This document shows, piece by piece, positions 18,111-25,619 of a stretch of DNA of 64,000 nt. The stretch is from the NCBI RefSeq assembly GCF_003123685.1, contig NZ_QCYJ01000005.1, positions 124,001 through 188,000 of the forward strand. The letters run 5' to 3'. The notes beneath the pieces were generated by a model. That model saw nothing but the letters and a program-made list of their open reading frames with translations, was not told where the DNA came from and searched no databases. A program made the position numbers and the translations under genes. The stretch is from Nocardia aurea. GTDB taxonomy: Bacteria; Actinomycetota; Actinomycetes; Mycobacteriales; Mycobacteriaceae. How positions within the stretch are numbered: position 1 is the first letter of the stretch; the number at the start of each line of letters is the position of its first letter.

Positions 18111-19256
18111 GTGACGGGGCGGATGGTCGGGTTGTTCGCCGGGATCGGCGGACTCGAACTCGGCCTGGCACACCACGGCTGGCACACCGAACTGCTCTGC
18201 GAGATCGATCCGGGCGCCCGCGCGGTGCTCACCCACCACTTTCCCGACGTCGAACTGCATACCGATGTCACCAGGCTGCGCGCGATCCCGGCCCGAACCG
18301 AGCTGGTCGCGGCGGGTTTTCCGTGTCAGGACCTGTCGCAGGCCGGACGCACCGCCGGTATCACCGGGCCTCGGTCCGGACTGGTCGACGAGGTGTTCCG
18401 CCTGGTGCGCCGCAAACGCGGACCACGCTGGCTGCTGATCGAGAACGTCCCCTTCATGCTGCAACTCGGCCGGGGCGCGGCGATGCGGCACATCACGATC
18501 GCGCTGGAGGAGCTCGGTTACACCTGGGCCTACCGGGTGGTGGACGCGAGGGCGTTCGGGCTGCCACAGCGCAGGCAGCGGGTCCTGATGCTGGCCTCAC
18601 GCACCGAGGACCCACGGCCGGTGCTGTTCGGCGCGGACGCCGGGGCGCTGGAAATCGGTGACCAGGAACAGGATCCGTGCGGCTTCTACTGGACCGAGGG
18701 GGTCCGCGGGCTCGGCTGGGCGGTCAACGCGGTGCCGACGCTCAAGGGCGGTTCCGCGCTCGGCATCGCGAGTCCGCCCGCGGTGCGGCTGCCGTCAGGC
18801 GAACTGGTCACCCCCGGCATCGCCGACGCCGAACGACTCCAGGGTTTCGCCCCCGGCTGGACCGCGCCCGCGGTCACCGCGGCCGGTGTGCGCCAAGGCC
18901 ACCGCTGGAAGCTGGTCGGTAACGCGGTGAGTGTCAGGATGGCCGACTGGGTCGGCGCGCGCCTGGCCGCACCGGACGGAACGACGCCGGAATATCTGCC
19001 GCTCGCCCCGGGAGCCCCGTGGCCGGTGGCGGCGTGGGGGCACAACGGCGTCACCCAGCGGGCCCCGGTCTCGACCTGGCCGGTACACGAACCGTACGAG
19101 GACCTGAAGAATTTCCTGACCGATTCCCGGCTGCTCTCGGCCCGGGCGACGGCGGGATTCCTGCGGCGAACCGGAATGGGCAGACTGCGATTCCCGCCCG
19201 GATTCCTCGACGACGTGGAAAGCCATCTCGATCGGATGGGCGGCTGGGCGGCATGA
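18111..19256 (+). CDS. DNA (cytosine-5-)-methyltransferase
   Basis: A 381-residue C5-methyltransferase. Motif I is FAGIGGLELG (residues 9-18), the catalytic motif IV is GFPCQDLSQAG with nucleophile C72, motif VI is ENV at E111, motif VIII is QRRQR (about 155), and the C-terminal GNAVS is motif X; the variable target-recognition region lies between about 180 and 270. The GTG at 18111 is chosen because GAAGGGG lies 6 nt upstream; TTG 18105 is also open. The gene overlaps vsr by 4 nt. No restriction endonuclease is seen, so it may be a solitary methyltransferase or a remnant of a restriction-modification system. Confidence 0.93.
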   Translation: MTGRMVGLFAGIGGLELGLAHHGWHTELLCEIDPGARAVLTHHFPDVELHTDVTRLRAIPARTELVAAGFPCQDLSQAGRTAGITGPRSGLVDEVFRLVRRKRGPRWLLIENVPFMLQLGRGAAMRHITIALEELGYTWAYRVVDARAFGLPQRRQRVLMLASRTEDPRPVLFGADAGALEIGDQEQDPCGFYWTEGVRGLGWAVNAVPTLKGGSALGIASPPAVRLPSGELVTPGIADAERLQGFAPGWTAPAVTAAGVRQGHRWKLVGNAVSVRMADWVGARLAAPDGTTPEYLPLAPGAPWPVAAWGHNGVTQRAPVSTWPVHEPYEDLKNFLTDSRLLSARATAGFLRRTGMGRLRFPPGFLDDVESHLDRMGGWAA

Positions 19257-19663
19257 CCGAACGTCCGCCCACCGATGCCGCCACCAGCGCGCGGATGTCG
19301 CGGCAGCGGCGGACGGGCACCAAGCCCGAACTGGCATTACGTCGCGAACTACACCGGCGCGGACTGCGCTATTTCGTGGACCGCGCGCCGCTGGCCGGTC
19401 AACGCCGCCGGGCCGACGTGGTCTTCCCGAGGCTGCGGGTCGCGGTCTACGTCGACGGTTGTTTCTGGCACCGCTGCCCCGAACACGCCACCGATCCGAA
19501 GAACAACGCGCAGTGGTGGGCGGCGAAATTGGCCGGAAACGTCACCCGAGATCGAGCGACCGACGCGGAATTGACGGCGGCGGGCTGGCATGTGGTGCGC
19601 GTGTGGGAACACGAGGACGCCGCGGCGGCCGCGGACCGGGTACAGGCCGCGCTGGAGAATTGA
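19253..19663 (+). CDS. vsr: Very short patch repair endonuclease
   Basis: A 136-residue Vsr endonuclease, which nicks next to T:G mismatches created by deamination of 5-methylcytosine. The family signatures are visible: RMSRQRRTGTKPEL at the N-terminus, ADVVFPRLRVAVYVDGCFWHRCP with the metal-binding Asp and the His/Cys cluster, and a C-terminal VVRVWEHE. Its ATG overlaps the methyltransferase stop, so repair capacity is coupled to methylation, and its specificity is expected to match the methylated site. Confidence 0.93.
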   Translation: MTERPPTDAATSARMSRQRRTGTKPELALRRELHRRGLRYFVDRAPLAGQRRRADVVFPRLRVAVYVDGCFWHRCPEHATDPKNNAQWWAAKLAGNVTRDRATDAELTAAGWHVVRVWEHEDAAAAADRVQAALEN

Positions 19664-19666
19664 ACG

Positions 19667-19780
19667 TCACCGGTGGCGTACGCGAACGAGATCACGTGGC
19701 GCGTGTGCCGCCAGATAGCCGGACGCCGCTATCGCCGCCATCATGGCGAAGCCGGTGACGGCTGTCGCGAATCCGATCAT
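19667..19780 (-). CDS. 37-residue membrane microprotein
   Basis: A short ORF preceded by a near-perfect GAGGAGGT 3 nt before its ATG at 19780. It encodes MIGFATAVTGFAMMAAIAASGYLAAH followed by a basic tail (RDLVRVRHR), a single hydrophobic helix of about 22 residues with an inside-positive end. It converges on vsr with 3 bp between stops. Size and topology recall small membrane peptides such as stress or toxin-like peptides, but nothing more specific can be claimed. The ribosome site is the main support. Confidence 0.6.
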   Translation of the reverse strand: MIGFATAVTGFAMMAAIAASGYLAAHAPRDLVRVRHR

Positions 19781-19933
19781 GAGACCTCCTCGGTTGCGTA
19801 CTCTCCACCCTCGGTGGCCAACCTGATAGGACGCTGTGTTTCCGATGGTAATGCCGTACGAACCGATAACTCGGCAAGGAATCGCGGTCGGGTGGTCGGC
19901 CATCGCGAACGTGCCGCGGCGGACAATGTGCGA

Positions 19934-20644
19934 GTGACCGACAACCCGGGGATCGCGGAACGACGAGCACGTGCGGGGTCGTGGTTCATCGCGGCGGCGA
20001 TCGCTGTCGCCGGACTCTGTTATTCCTCGTGGGTGCTCGAATTCGCGTTACCCATCGATGTGGACTCGGTGAATACCTTCCTCAGTGAACTCGACGCCGA
20101 AGGAAAGCCGTATCGGGAAATATTCTCGACCGCCGATAAAATAGTCGGCGCGTTACTCATTCCCGCCGCGATCGGCGGACTGCTGCTCTTCCCGCGCCGC
20201 GCACTGACCACCGTCGGCTGGATCGCGCTGCTGTGCTTCGGCGCGTCGACCATCGCCGACGTGCTGATGCCGCTGCACGACTGCGCCCCCGGCGAGGACT
20301 GCGGCGGCGGCCTGTTCCCCCAGCTGCATCAGCCCCACGCGTTGACCAGCACGCTCGCCGTCACCTCGATCGCGGTCGCGGTCTTCGCGTTCACCCTGGC
20401 CGCCTACCGCTACCACCGCTGGCGGATCCTGCGGGAGGCGGGCGTGGTGATCCTGGTGGTCGGTGCGTCGGCGACCGTGTGGATGCTGGTCGCCGACAAC
20501 CTGACCGGCGATTACGCCCTCGGAATCGCCCAGCGCATCCAGGTCGGATCCATGTCGCTGTGGCTGATCACGCTGGCGGCGGCGGTCGTGCTGGAAGCAC
20601 GGGAGTGGACCGAACCGGTCGTGCCATGCTCGGATCATGGTTGA
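19934..20644 (+). CDS. DUF998-type polytopic membrane protein
   Basis: A 236-residue inner-membrane protein with about six hydrophobic segments (for example residues 18-37, 68-88, 92-110, 135-155, 165-185 and 197-217) and an extracytoplasmic loop holding DCAPGEDC, two cysteines that could form a disulfide. The pattern, including the FLSELDAEGKPY-R-FSTAD start, fits the DUF998 family. GTG 19934 is chosen over GTG 19928; neither has a strong ribosome site. Its stop overlaps the start of the RidA-like gene by 8 nt. Function unknown. Confidence 0.75.
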   Translation: MTDNPGIAERRARAGSWFIAAAIAVAGLCYSSWVLEFALPIDVDSVNTFLSELDAEGKPYREIFSTADKIVGALLIPAAIGGLLLFPRRALTTVGWIALLCFGASTIADVLMPLHDCAPGEDCGGGLFPQLHQPHALTSTLAVTSIAVAVFAFTLAAYRYHRWRILREAGVVILVVGASATVWMLVADNLTGDYALGIAQRIQVGSMSLWLITLAAAVVLEAREWTEPVVPCSDHG

Positions 20645-21029
20645 ACGCCTGAAGATCTCGTCCGAATCCGAGTTCGAGGACATCGTCGGTTATTCGCGAG
20701 CGGTACGCGTCGGCGATTTCGTCGCGGTCAGCGGAACCACCGCCGCCGCGCCCGGCGGCACCGCCGTCGGCGGGGACGATATCGCCGAACAGACCCGTGA
20801 AGCCCTGCGCCGCATCGCCGGTGCCCTCACCGAAGCCGGGGCGAAACTCGACGACGTCGTCCGCACCCGCATCTTCGTCACCGATATCGCCCGCTGGCCG
20901 GAGGTCGCGCGAGCTCATCGCGAGGTCTTCGGCACGATCCGGCCCGCGGCGTCGATGTATCAGGTCAGCGCGTTCATCACACCGGCCCTGCTGGTCGAGA
21001 TCGAAGCGGACGCGATCGTCGGCGAATAA
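20637..21029 (+). CDS. RidA/YjgF family protein
   Basis: A 130-residue protein of the RidA fold. VAVSGTTA near residue 30, the EQTREALRRIAGALTEAGAKLDDVVRTRIFVTD core and the MYQVSAF..PALLVEIEADAI tail are typical. The family arginine in VRTRIFVTD and the late glutamate needed for imine deamination are present, so it may hydrolyse reactive enamine/imine intermediates from PLP enzymes. It overlaps the upstream DUF998 gene and is likely co-translated with it. Confidence 0.88.
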   Translation: MVERLKISSESEFEDIVGYSRAVRVGDFVAVSGTTAAAPGGTAVGGDDIAEQTREALRRIAGALTEAGAKLDDVVRTRIFVTDIARWPEVARAHREVFGTIRPAASMYQVSAFITPALLVEIEADAIVGE

Positions 21030-21068
21030 CCGCCGAGCGGTTCGCGCGCGCCGACTAGGGTCGCAGGG

Positions 21069-21794
21069 GTGACCACGCCCGAACCCGCCGCTCCGCTCGC
21101 GCTGATCGATCAGGTCGCCGAGGCCACCGCTCGCCTGGTCGACAGTGTGAAGTCCATGGGCAACGACGCGGTGGTCGAACCGTCGCTGCTGCCCGGATGG
21201 ACCAGGGGCCACGTGCTCGCCCATTTCGCCCGCAATGCCGACAGCCTCGTCAACCTGCTGCTGTGGGCGCAGACCGGCGTCGAGATCCCCCAGTACGCCA
21301 GCCAGTTCATCCGCGATTTCGATATCGAGGCCGGTGCGCCACGCCCGCTCACCGAACAACTCATCGACATCGAAGCGTCCGCGACCCGATTGGCGGCGCT
21401 GGCGTGCACGCTGCCCGACACCGCGTGGGCGGCCACCGTGCGTATTCGCGGCGGCCGTGAGATCCGCGCCACCGACATCCCGTGGATGCGGCTACAGGAG
21501 GTGGAGATCCACCACGTCGACCTCGGCGTCGCCTACCGCCCCGAGGACTGGCCCGAGGAATTCCTCACCCGCCTGCTGCCCGCGGTCACCGCCGACCTGT
21601 CCGCCGCCGCGCCCCCCGGCCGCGCGACCTTCACCGTCGAGGCCACCGATATCGGTTTCGAAGCCACCATCGGCGCGGACGCTCCGACCCACACCGTCAC
21701 CGGTCCGGCCCACGCGTTGGCCGCGTGGATCATCGGCCGCTACCCCGGCGATTCCCTACGCGGCTCCCTCCCCGAACTCCCCGCCTGGCGCTGA
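21069..21794 (+). CDS. Mycothiol-dependent maleylpyruvate isomerase family protein
   Basis: A 241-residue DinB-fold protein. The metal-binding histidines are in RGHVLAHFARNADSL (about residues 47-60) and in EVEIHHVDLG (about 145-155), the pattern of mycothiol-dependent maleylpyruvate isomerases and related mycothiol S-transferases. The C-terminal half looks like the sterol-carrier-type domain of the family. GTG 21069 is used. No aromatic-degradation genes lie next to it, so the exact substrate is open. Confidence 0.83.
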   Translation: MTTPEPAAPLALIDQVAEATARLVDSVKSMGNDAVVEPSLLPGWTRGHVLAHFARNADSLVNLLLWAQTGVEIPQYASQFIRDFDIEAGAPRPLTEQLIDIEASATRLAALACTLPDTAWAATVRIRGGREIRATDIPWMRLQEVEIHHVDLGVAYRPEDWPEEFLTRLLPAVTADLSAAAPPGRATFTVEATDIGFEATIGADAPTHTVTGPAHALAAWIIGRYPGDSLRGSLPELPAWR

Positions 21795-21813
21795 CTCCCG
21801 TTCACATCCGGGA

Positions 21814-22296
21814 TCAGCGCGGGCAGTTCACCGTGTAGTCCCAGTCGGTGTTGTTCGGCCCGGTCACCCGAACCACCACCGACGTCGCCGTTCCCGGCGG
21901 GACGTTGACCAGCGCCGACCCGGTTCCCTGGTTCAGGTTGTCACCGACGTACCCCGTGTTGTGGATCAGCGCCCCCTGGTAGAACACCTCGATCTTGTCC
22001 GGGATCGCGTAGGTCTCATAGCTCAGCACGAACGACGTGGGCCCGGTCCGACCGATCTGGTGATTGGTGGACGTGACTCCCGCACCGCCGGATTTCGTCG
22101 ATTGATTGCACTGCTGCGTCTGCGGCGCCGACGACCCCGTTCCGTCACCGAAGCTGCCACCGCCGCCACTGCCGGTCCCGCTACCACCATCGCTACCTCC
22201 CGCACTCCCCGTCCCCGGAGCCGCCGCCGCACCCGCGCACGCCGCGATCGTCACCGCCGCGACCGCTGCCGTCTCCCGAATTCTTGACTTACCCAA
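21814..22296 (-). CDS. Putative secreted lipoprotein with Gly/Ser linker
   Basis: A 160-residue exported protein. A basic N-terminus and hydrophobic segment end at I-A-A-C20, a plausible lipobox, so the mature protein would be lipid-anchored. Residues about 25-58 are a Gly/Ser-rich linker and residues about 63-160 form a beta-rich domain with YETYAIPDKIEVFYQG, NTGYVGD and DWDYTVNC, with a cysteine pair at each end that could form a disulfide. The domain resembles small adhesive or jelly-roll domains, not securely assigned. It diverges from the 22448 gene. Confidence 0.7.
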   Translation of the reverse strand: MGKSRIRETAAVAAVTIAACAGAAAAPGTGSAGGSDGGSGTGSGGGGSFGDGTGSSAPQTQQCNQSTKSGGAGVTSTNHQIGRTGPTSFVLSYETYAIPDKIEVFYQGALIHNTGYVGDNLNQGTGSALVNVPPGTATSVVVRVTGPNNTDWDYTVNCPR

Positions 22297-22411
22297 CGCA
22301 TTTCCTCACGGCTAGTCGGTGGAACATCCGTCGAGACGACGGTTCCAGCGCGAGCCGCCGCCGAATATCCTGCGATCGGACGACAGGCGCGCCCACCCCG
22401 TCGCGTCACTC

Positions 22412-22440
22412 TTGCATGACGCATCATCAACACCCATAAT
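22412..22440 (+). promoter_or_regulatory. Sigma70-type promoter, apparently leaderless
   Basis: TTGCAT (22412-22417) and CATAAT (22435-22440) are separated by exactly 17 bp. The -10 box ends 7 nt before the ATG at 22448, so transcription would begin at or next to the start codon, and no ribosome site is present. Confidence 0.6.
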
Positions 22441-22447
22441 CGAATAT

Positions 22448-22795
22448 ATGTTCGATAATCGACACCGGGACGTCTGGCGGCCCTACTCCCCGCCCATACC
22501 GATCTACGTCGACATCGACATCGTCCTGCCCTCCGACTCACCCCGCCGCGACGTCTCGCCACGCATCGCGAAGTACGGCCTCGACCTGTCCGGGCGCATG
22601 CCCGCCCGACAACGCGCCTGGCACCGACTGGCCGACGGACGCTGGATCGCCAGCATCGAAGTCCCCATCGAAACCGGCGGGCAGTGGGTCTTCCTGGACT
22701 TCATCGCGTCATCCGAGGCCGTCGCACCCCGCGAAGACGGCGAAGCGTTGCCGGACCGGCCGAGCAATCGCTGGGGACAGCCGAAACGCTTCTGA
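22448..22795 (+). CDS. Hypothetical 115-residue protein
   Basis: A soluble protein of 115 residues, rich in Asp, Arg and Pro, with PIPIYVDIDIVLPSD, a basic LDLSGRMPARQRAWHRL segment and WIASIEVPIETGGQWVFLDFIAS. No domain is recognised. The start is set by a promoter whose -10 box lies 7 nt upstream, indicating a leaderless mRNA. The neighbours are a divergent lipoprotein gene and a short downstream ORF. Confidence 0.6.
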   Translation: MFDNRHRDVWRPYSPPIPIYVDIDIVLPSDSPRRDVSPRIAKYGLDLSGRMPARQRAWHRLADGRWIASIEVPIETGGQWVFLDFIASSEAVAPREDGEALPDRPSNRWGQPKRF

Positions 22796-22881
22796 ATCCC
22801 CGCCAGCTCCCGCGACGCGTGATAATCGGTCGAGCCCGCGACGAACTCTCGCGCTACGACCCGCCGTGGAAAAGTGGGGCC

Positions 22882-23025
22882 ATGGGAGCAGATGTCGACG
22901 GCGCGGCCCGAATCGCCCGCATCGCAGCAGAATTCGCGTGGACCTGGACCGAGGCCGACGTACCGCGCTTCGCCATAGCCGCGAACATCGGATTCATCCA
23001 CGAAGACGCGATCGGCGGCGTCTGA
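22882..23025 (+). CDS. Short ORF resembling the N-terminus of DUF6301 proteins
   Basis: A 47-residue ORF. The segment RIAAEFAWTWTEADVPRFAIAANI recalls the beginning of DUF6301-type proteins, which are normally about three times longer, so this is probably a truncated relic rather than a full gene. After the match the frame ends in IGFIHEDAIGGV. The ribosome site is weak. It lies just before a tRNA cluster, a common place for gene debris. Confidence 0.35.
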   Translation: MGADVDGAARIARIAAEFAWTWTEADVPRFAIAANIGFIHEDAIGGV

Positions 23026-23068
23026 CGACTGTCGTCGGACGTGTCGTCGAACCGGCACCGTAGAGAGG

Positions 23069-23141
23069 CCATGGAGGCCGGAATCGAACCGGCGACCTCC
23101 GACTTGCAGGGGCGGCGCTCTACCAACTGAGCTACACCATG
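23069..23141 (-). tRNA. Atypical tRNA-like gene (anticodon position UGC; possible pseudo-tRNA)
   Basis: A 73-nt element with exact cloverleaf geometry: 7-bp acceptor (CATGGTG/CTCCATG with a T6-T67 mismatch), GCTC/GAGC D stem, 5-bp anticodon stem with one C-T mismatch, 5-nt variable loop and a perfect T arm (GCCGG-TTCGATT-CCGGC). The anticodon loop reads CCTGCAA, placing UGC (Ala) at 34-36 but C instead of U at position 33; shifting by one gives U33 and GCA (Cys) but destroys the stem. G3-U70, the alanine identity pair, is absent. CCA is not encoded. Confidence 0.6.
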
Positions 23142-23314
23142 ACCACATCGGACCGTATCAACCGAGCCGGACTCCGGGACAATCATTTTCGCGTGTGATG
23201 ACAACTCACCGAGTCCAGGCGGCTGCCACGCACCTTCGACCAGTTCGCGAAGGGAAGGTAGTCACTCGTTTGCAGTCGGAAAGTAACCGATCTGACGGAA
23301 GCCCTCGCAAAAGA

Positions 23315-23355
23315 GATCCGCCCTTCACCGAGGAAGTCCTGGTTACGGGCGGATC
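23315..23355 (-). terminator. Terminator downstream of tRNA-Arg
   Basis: A 9-bp stem (23315-23323 with 23347-23355) with a long loop, followed on the minus strand by TCTTTTGC, begins 4 nt past the tRNA-Arg 3' end. It fits termination of the Ser(GCU)-Arg(ACG) tRNA transcript. Confidence 0.6.
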
Positions 23356-23359
23356 ATTG

Positions 23360-23432
23360 TGCGCCCGAAGGGATTCGAACCCCTAACCTCTTGATCCGTA
23401 GTCAAGTGCTCTATCCGTTGAGCTACGGGCGC
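23360..23432 (-). tRNA. tRNA-Arg (anticodon ACG)
   Basis: 73-nt tRNA with acceptor GCGCCCG/CGGGCGC, anticodon loop CTACGGA giving ACG, and T-loop GGTTCGAATCC. Its A34 is the expected target of TadA encoded at 7293-7766. CCA is not encoded. Confidence 0.96.
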
Positions 23433-23470
23433 ATGTGTTATTCAGTTGTTACCCGGCGAACCGGGTGTGG

Positions 23471-23557
23471 CGGAGGCGAGAGGATTTGAACCTCCGGTCC
23501 CCGTGAAGGGACAACTCATTAGCAGTGAGTCCCATTCGGCCGCTCTGGCACGCCTCC
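23471..23557 (-). tRNA. tRNA-Ser (anticodon GCU)
   Basis: Class II tRNA of 87 nt with acceptor GGAGGCG/CGCCTCC, a long variable arm and anticodon loop CTGCTAA giving GCU. CCA is encoded at 23470-23468. It lies 38 bp upstream of tRNA-Arg on the same strand. Confidence 0.96.
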
Positions 23558-23649
23558 TGGAGCCTTCTCTTCGAGGGCACCGGTCCTTTCGAACCGCCGA
23601 GCATGAAGGTTACAGGAGGTGGATGGAAAGTAACAAAACGCCAGGTCAA

Positions 23650-24315
23650 TCAGCGTAAATTGCTGTCGAACCAGTCGAAGATCCTGGTTTGGGAATCGAG
23701 GGTGATGTGGTCGTCGTCGGGGTCGCGGCCGGGGGTGTCGGCGCGGTGGCGCAGACCCGGGTAACTGATGACGAGACTGGCGACCGAGGCGCGCGCTGTG
23801 GCGTCGCGGAGTTGGTCGATGTGCGCGGGCGGGGTGGCGGGGTCGTCGGTGCCGTAGAGACCGAGCCAGGGCGCTTTCAGTTCGGGTGCGACGCGGATGA
23901 GAGCGTCGGCTTCGGAGGTCAGTGGTTCGACGATGCCGGGGGCGGCGACGCTGACGGCGGCGCCGACGGGGCGGTTGGTGGCGACCAGGAAGGCGGCGGT
24001 GCCCGCGTGGTCGAATCCGAGGACGCCGATGCAGTCGGGGAACACCCCGTGCTGGGTCAGCCAGTCGAAGCAGGCGTCGAAATCGGCGAACAGTTCGTCG
24101 CCGAACACCTCGTGGGCGGGGTCGCCGTTACCCCGGTGGAACAGGTCGGGCGCGAGGACGGTCCAGCCCTCGCCCGCCAGTGCCTTCATGAGTTCGAGCA
24201 ATGATCCCGTGAACTCCCGGGATTCGTGGAGTACCACGATCCCGCCGCGCGCGTTTCCCTCCGGTTCGACCACGGTGATGGGCACCTTGGCGTCGGCGGC
24301 AGAGCGCTCTGTCAT
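23650..24315 (-). CDS. Dienelactone hydrolase-type alpha/beta hydrolase with altered nucleophile
   Basis: A 221-residue alpha/beta hydrolase of the dienelactone hydrolase type. GGIVVLHESRE near the N-terminus, TVLAPDLFHRG, a nucleophile elbow, the acid residue in LYGTDDPATPP and a histidine in YPGLRHRAD follow the family order. The elbow reads GFDHAG, so the usual Cys is replaced by Asp (D102). Asp is the nucleophile in haloalkane dehalogenases, but here the change could equally inactivate the enzyme. ATG 24315 is used; an in-frame ATG at 24363 would add 16 residues. No pathway neighbours are evident. Confidence 0.78.
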   Translation of the reverse strand: MTERSAADAKVPITVVEPEGNARGGIVVLHESREFTGSLLELMKALAGEGWTVLAPDLFHRGNGDPAHEVFGDELFADFDACFDWLTQHGVFPDCIGVLGFDHAGTAAFLVATNRPVGAAVSVAAPGIVEPLTSEADALIRVAPELKAPWLGLYGTDDPATPPAHIDQLRDATARASVASLVISYPGLRHRADTPGRDPDDDHITLDSQTRIFDWFDSNLR

Positions 24316-24542
24316 GTCGTCGCCACCACGTAGCGCGGCGGTATCGTCATAAATGCCCGACATGAAACCAGAGTAGGGCGCTGGCCCGATCTTCGCGAGA
24401 AATTGCACATCGGCGGTCGTTATTCAGGGGTTTTTCCGGCTGAATCCCGCTTACATCCCCAATCCACCGGTTGACGCGGAGGCAGCCGAAAGGTGCGCGA
24501 CCGGGCGACGGGAGGCGGAGAAGGGTCGCCTAGTGTGGAGGG

Positions 24543-25619
24543 GTGACACCGCATATCCGGCCGGATCTCGCCTCCATTCCGGCGTACGTACCGGGCCGCA
24601 GCAACCCCGGCGCGGTCAAGCTCGCCAGCAACGAGACGACGCTGCCACCGCTGCCCGCCGCCGCGAAGGCGATCGGCGCGGCCGCCGAACTCGCGCACCG
24701 GTACCCGGACAACCAGTCCGGCGAACTGCGGGCCGCGCTGGCGGAGTTTCTGGGCGTCACCGTGGCCAATGTGGCGGTCGGGTGCGGCAGTGTCGCGATT
24801 TTGCAGGAACTGGTGCAGATCACCTGTGACGCGCCCACCGACGAGGTGGTATTCGCTTGGCGCTCGTTCGAGGCCTATCCGATCGTCACCCAGGTCGGCA
24901 ACGCGAAGGCCGTGCGGGTTCCGCTCGACGGTGACGCGGTGCACGATCTGGACGCCCTCGCCGCGGCGGTCACCGATGACACCAGGATGATCTTCGTCTG
25001 CAATCCGAACAACCCGACGGGCACGGCGGTTGGCAAGGCGGCGCTGGAGCGTTTCCTGGACGCGGTGCCGTCGCGTGTGCTGATCGTGCTGGACGAGGCC
25101 TACTACGAATATCTGCGGTTGACCCCGCAGGATCGGCCCGACGGCGTCGAGCTCGGCCGGGACAGGCCGAATGTCGTTGTGCTGCGCACATTCTCGAAGG
25201 CGTATGGACTCGCGGGGTTGCGTGTGGGATACGCGGTGGGTGATCCGGAGGTGATCACCGCCCTGATGAAGGTGCATATCCCGTTCAGCGTCAACCGGGT
25301 CGCGCAGGCCGCGGCCATCGCGTCGCTGGAGGCGCGGCACGAGTTGCTCGACCGCACCCACGCCCTGGTTCTCGAGCGCGAGCGGGTGCGCTCGGCACTG
25401 CTGGCAGCCGGGTATCGCATCCCGCCCAGCGAGACGAATTTCTTCTGGTTGCCGCTCGGTGAACGCAGCGCCGAATTCGGTGAGGCGAGCGCGGCGGCCG
25501 GTGTGCTCGTGCGTCCGTACGGCGTCGACGGCGTCCGGGTGACGATCGGCGATCCGCACGAGAACGATCTGTTCATCGCGTTCGCGACCGAGGCGCAGGT
25601 CGCGGCCCGGTTCGCCTAG
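24543..25619 (+). CDS. hisC2: Aromatic amino acid / histidinol-phosphate aminotransferase
   Basis: A 358-residue fold-type I PLP aminotransferase. KLASNETTLPP, the YPDNQSGELR phosphate-binding segment, CNPNNPTG, DEAYYEY and TFSKAYGLAGLRVGY with the Schiff-base lysine at K219 are all present. The family includes HisC and the aromatic aminotransferase Pat; position matches M. tuberculosis hisC2 (Rv3772). With tyrA in the same region a role in tyrosine/phenylalanine formation is likely. GTG 24543 is chosen. Its stop overlaps that of the convergent mycolyltransferase-like gene by 4 nt. Confidence 0.9.
   Translation: MTPHIRPDLASIPAYVPGRSNPGAVKLASNETTLPPLPAAAKAIGAAAELAHRYPDNQSGELRAALAEFLGVTVANVAVGCGSVAILQELVQITCDAPTDEVVFAWRSFEAYPIVTQVGNAKAVRVPLDGDAVHDLDALAAAVTDDTRMIFVCNPNNPTGTAVGKAALERFLDAVPSRVLIVLDEAYYEYLRLTPQDRPDGVELGRDRPNVVVLRTFSKAYGLAGLRVGYAVGDPEVITALMKVHIPFSVNRVAQAAAIASLEARHELLDRTHALVLERERVRSALLAAGYRIPPSETNFFWLPLGERSAEFGEASAAAGVLVRPYGVDGVRVTIGDPHENDLFIAFATEAQVAARFA

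Noticed and set aside
19253..19663. Restriction endonuclease partner of the methyltransferase
   Set aside because: The sequence has the Vsr FWHRC signature and size, so it is the repair endonuclease, not a restriction enzyme.
23069..23141. tRNA-Cys(GCA) assignment
   Set aside because: It would place U at position 33 but breaks the anticodon stem; the 73-nt geometry supports UGC at 34-36, so the identity is left open.
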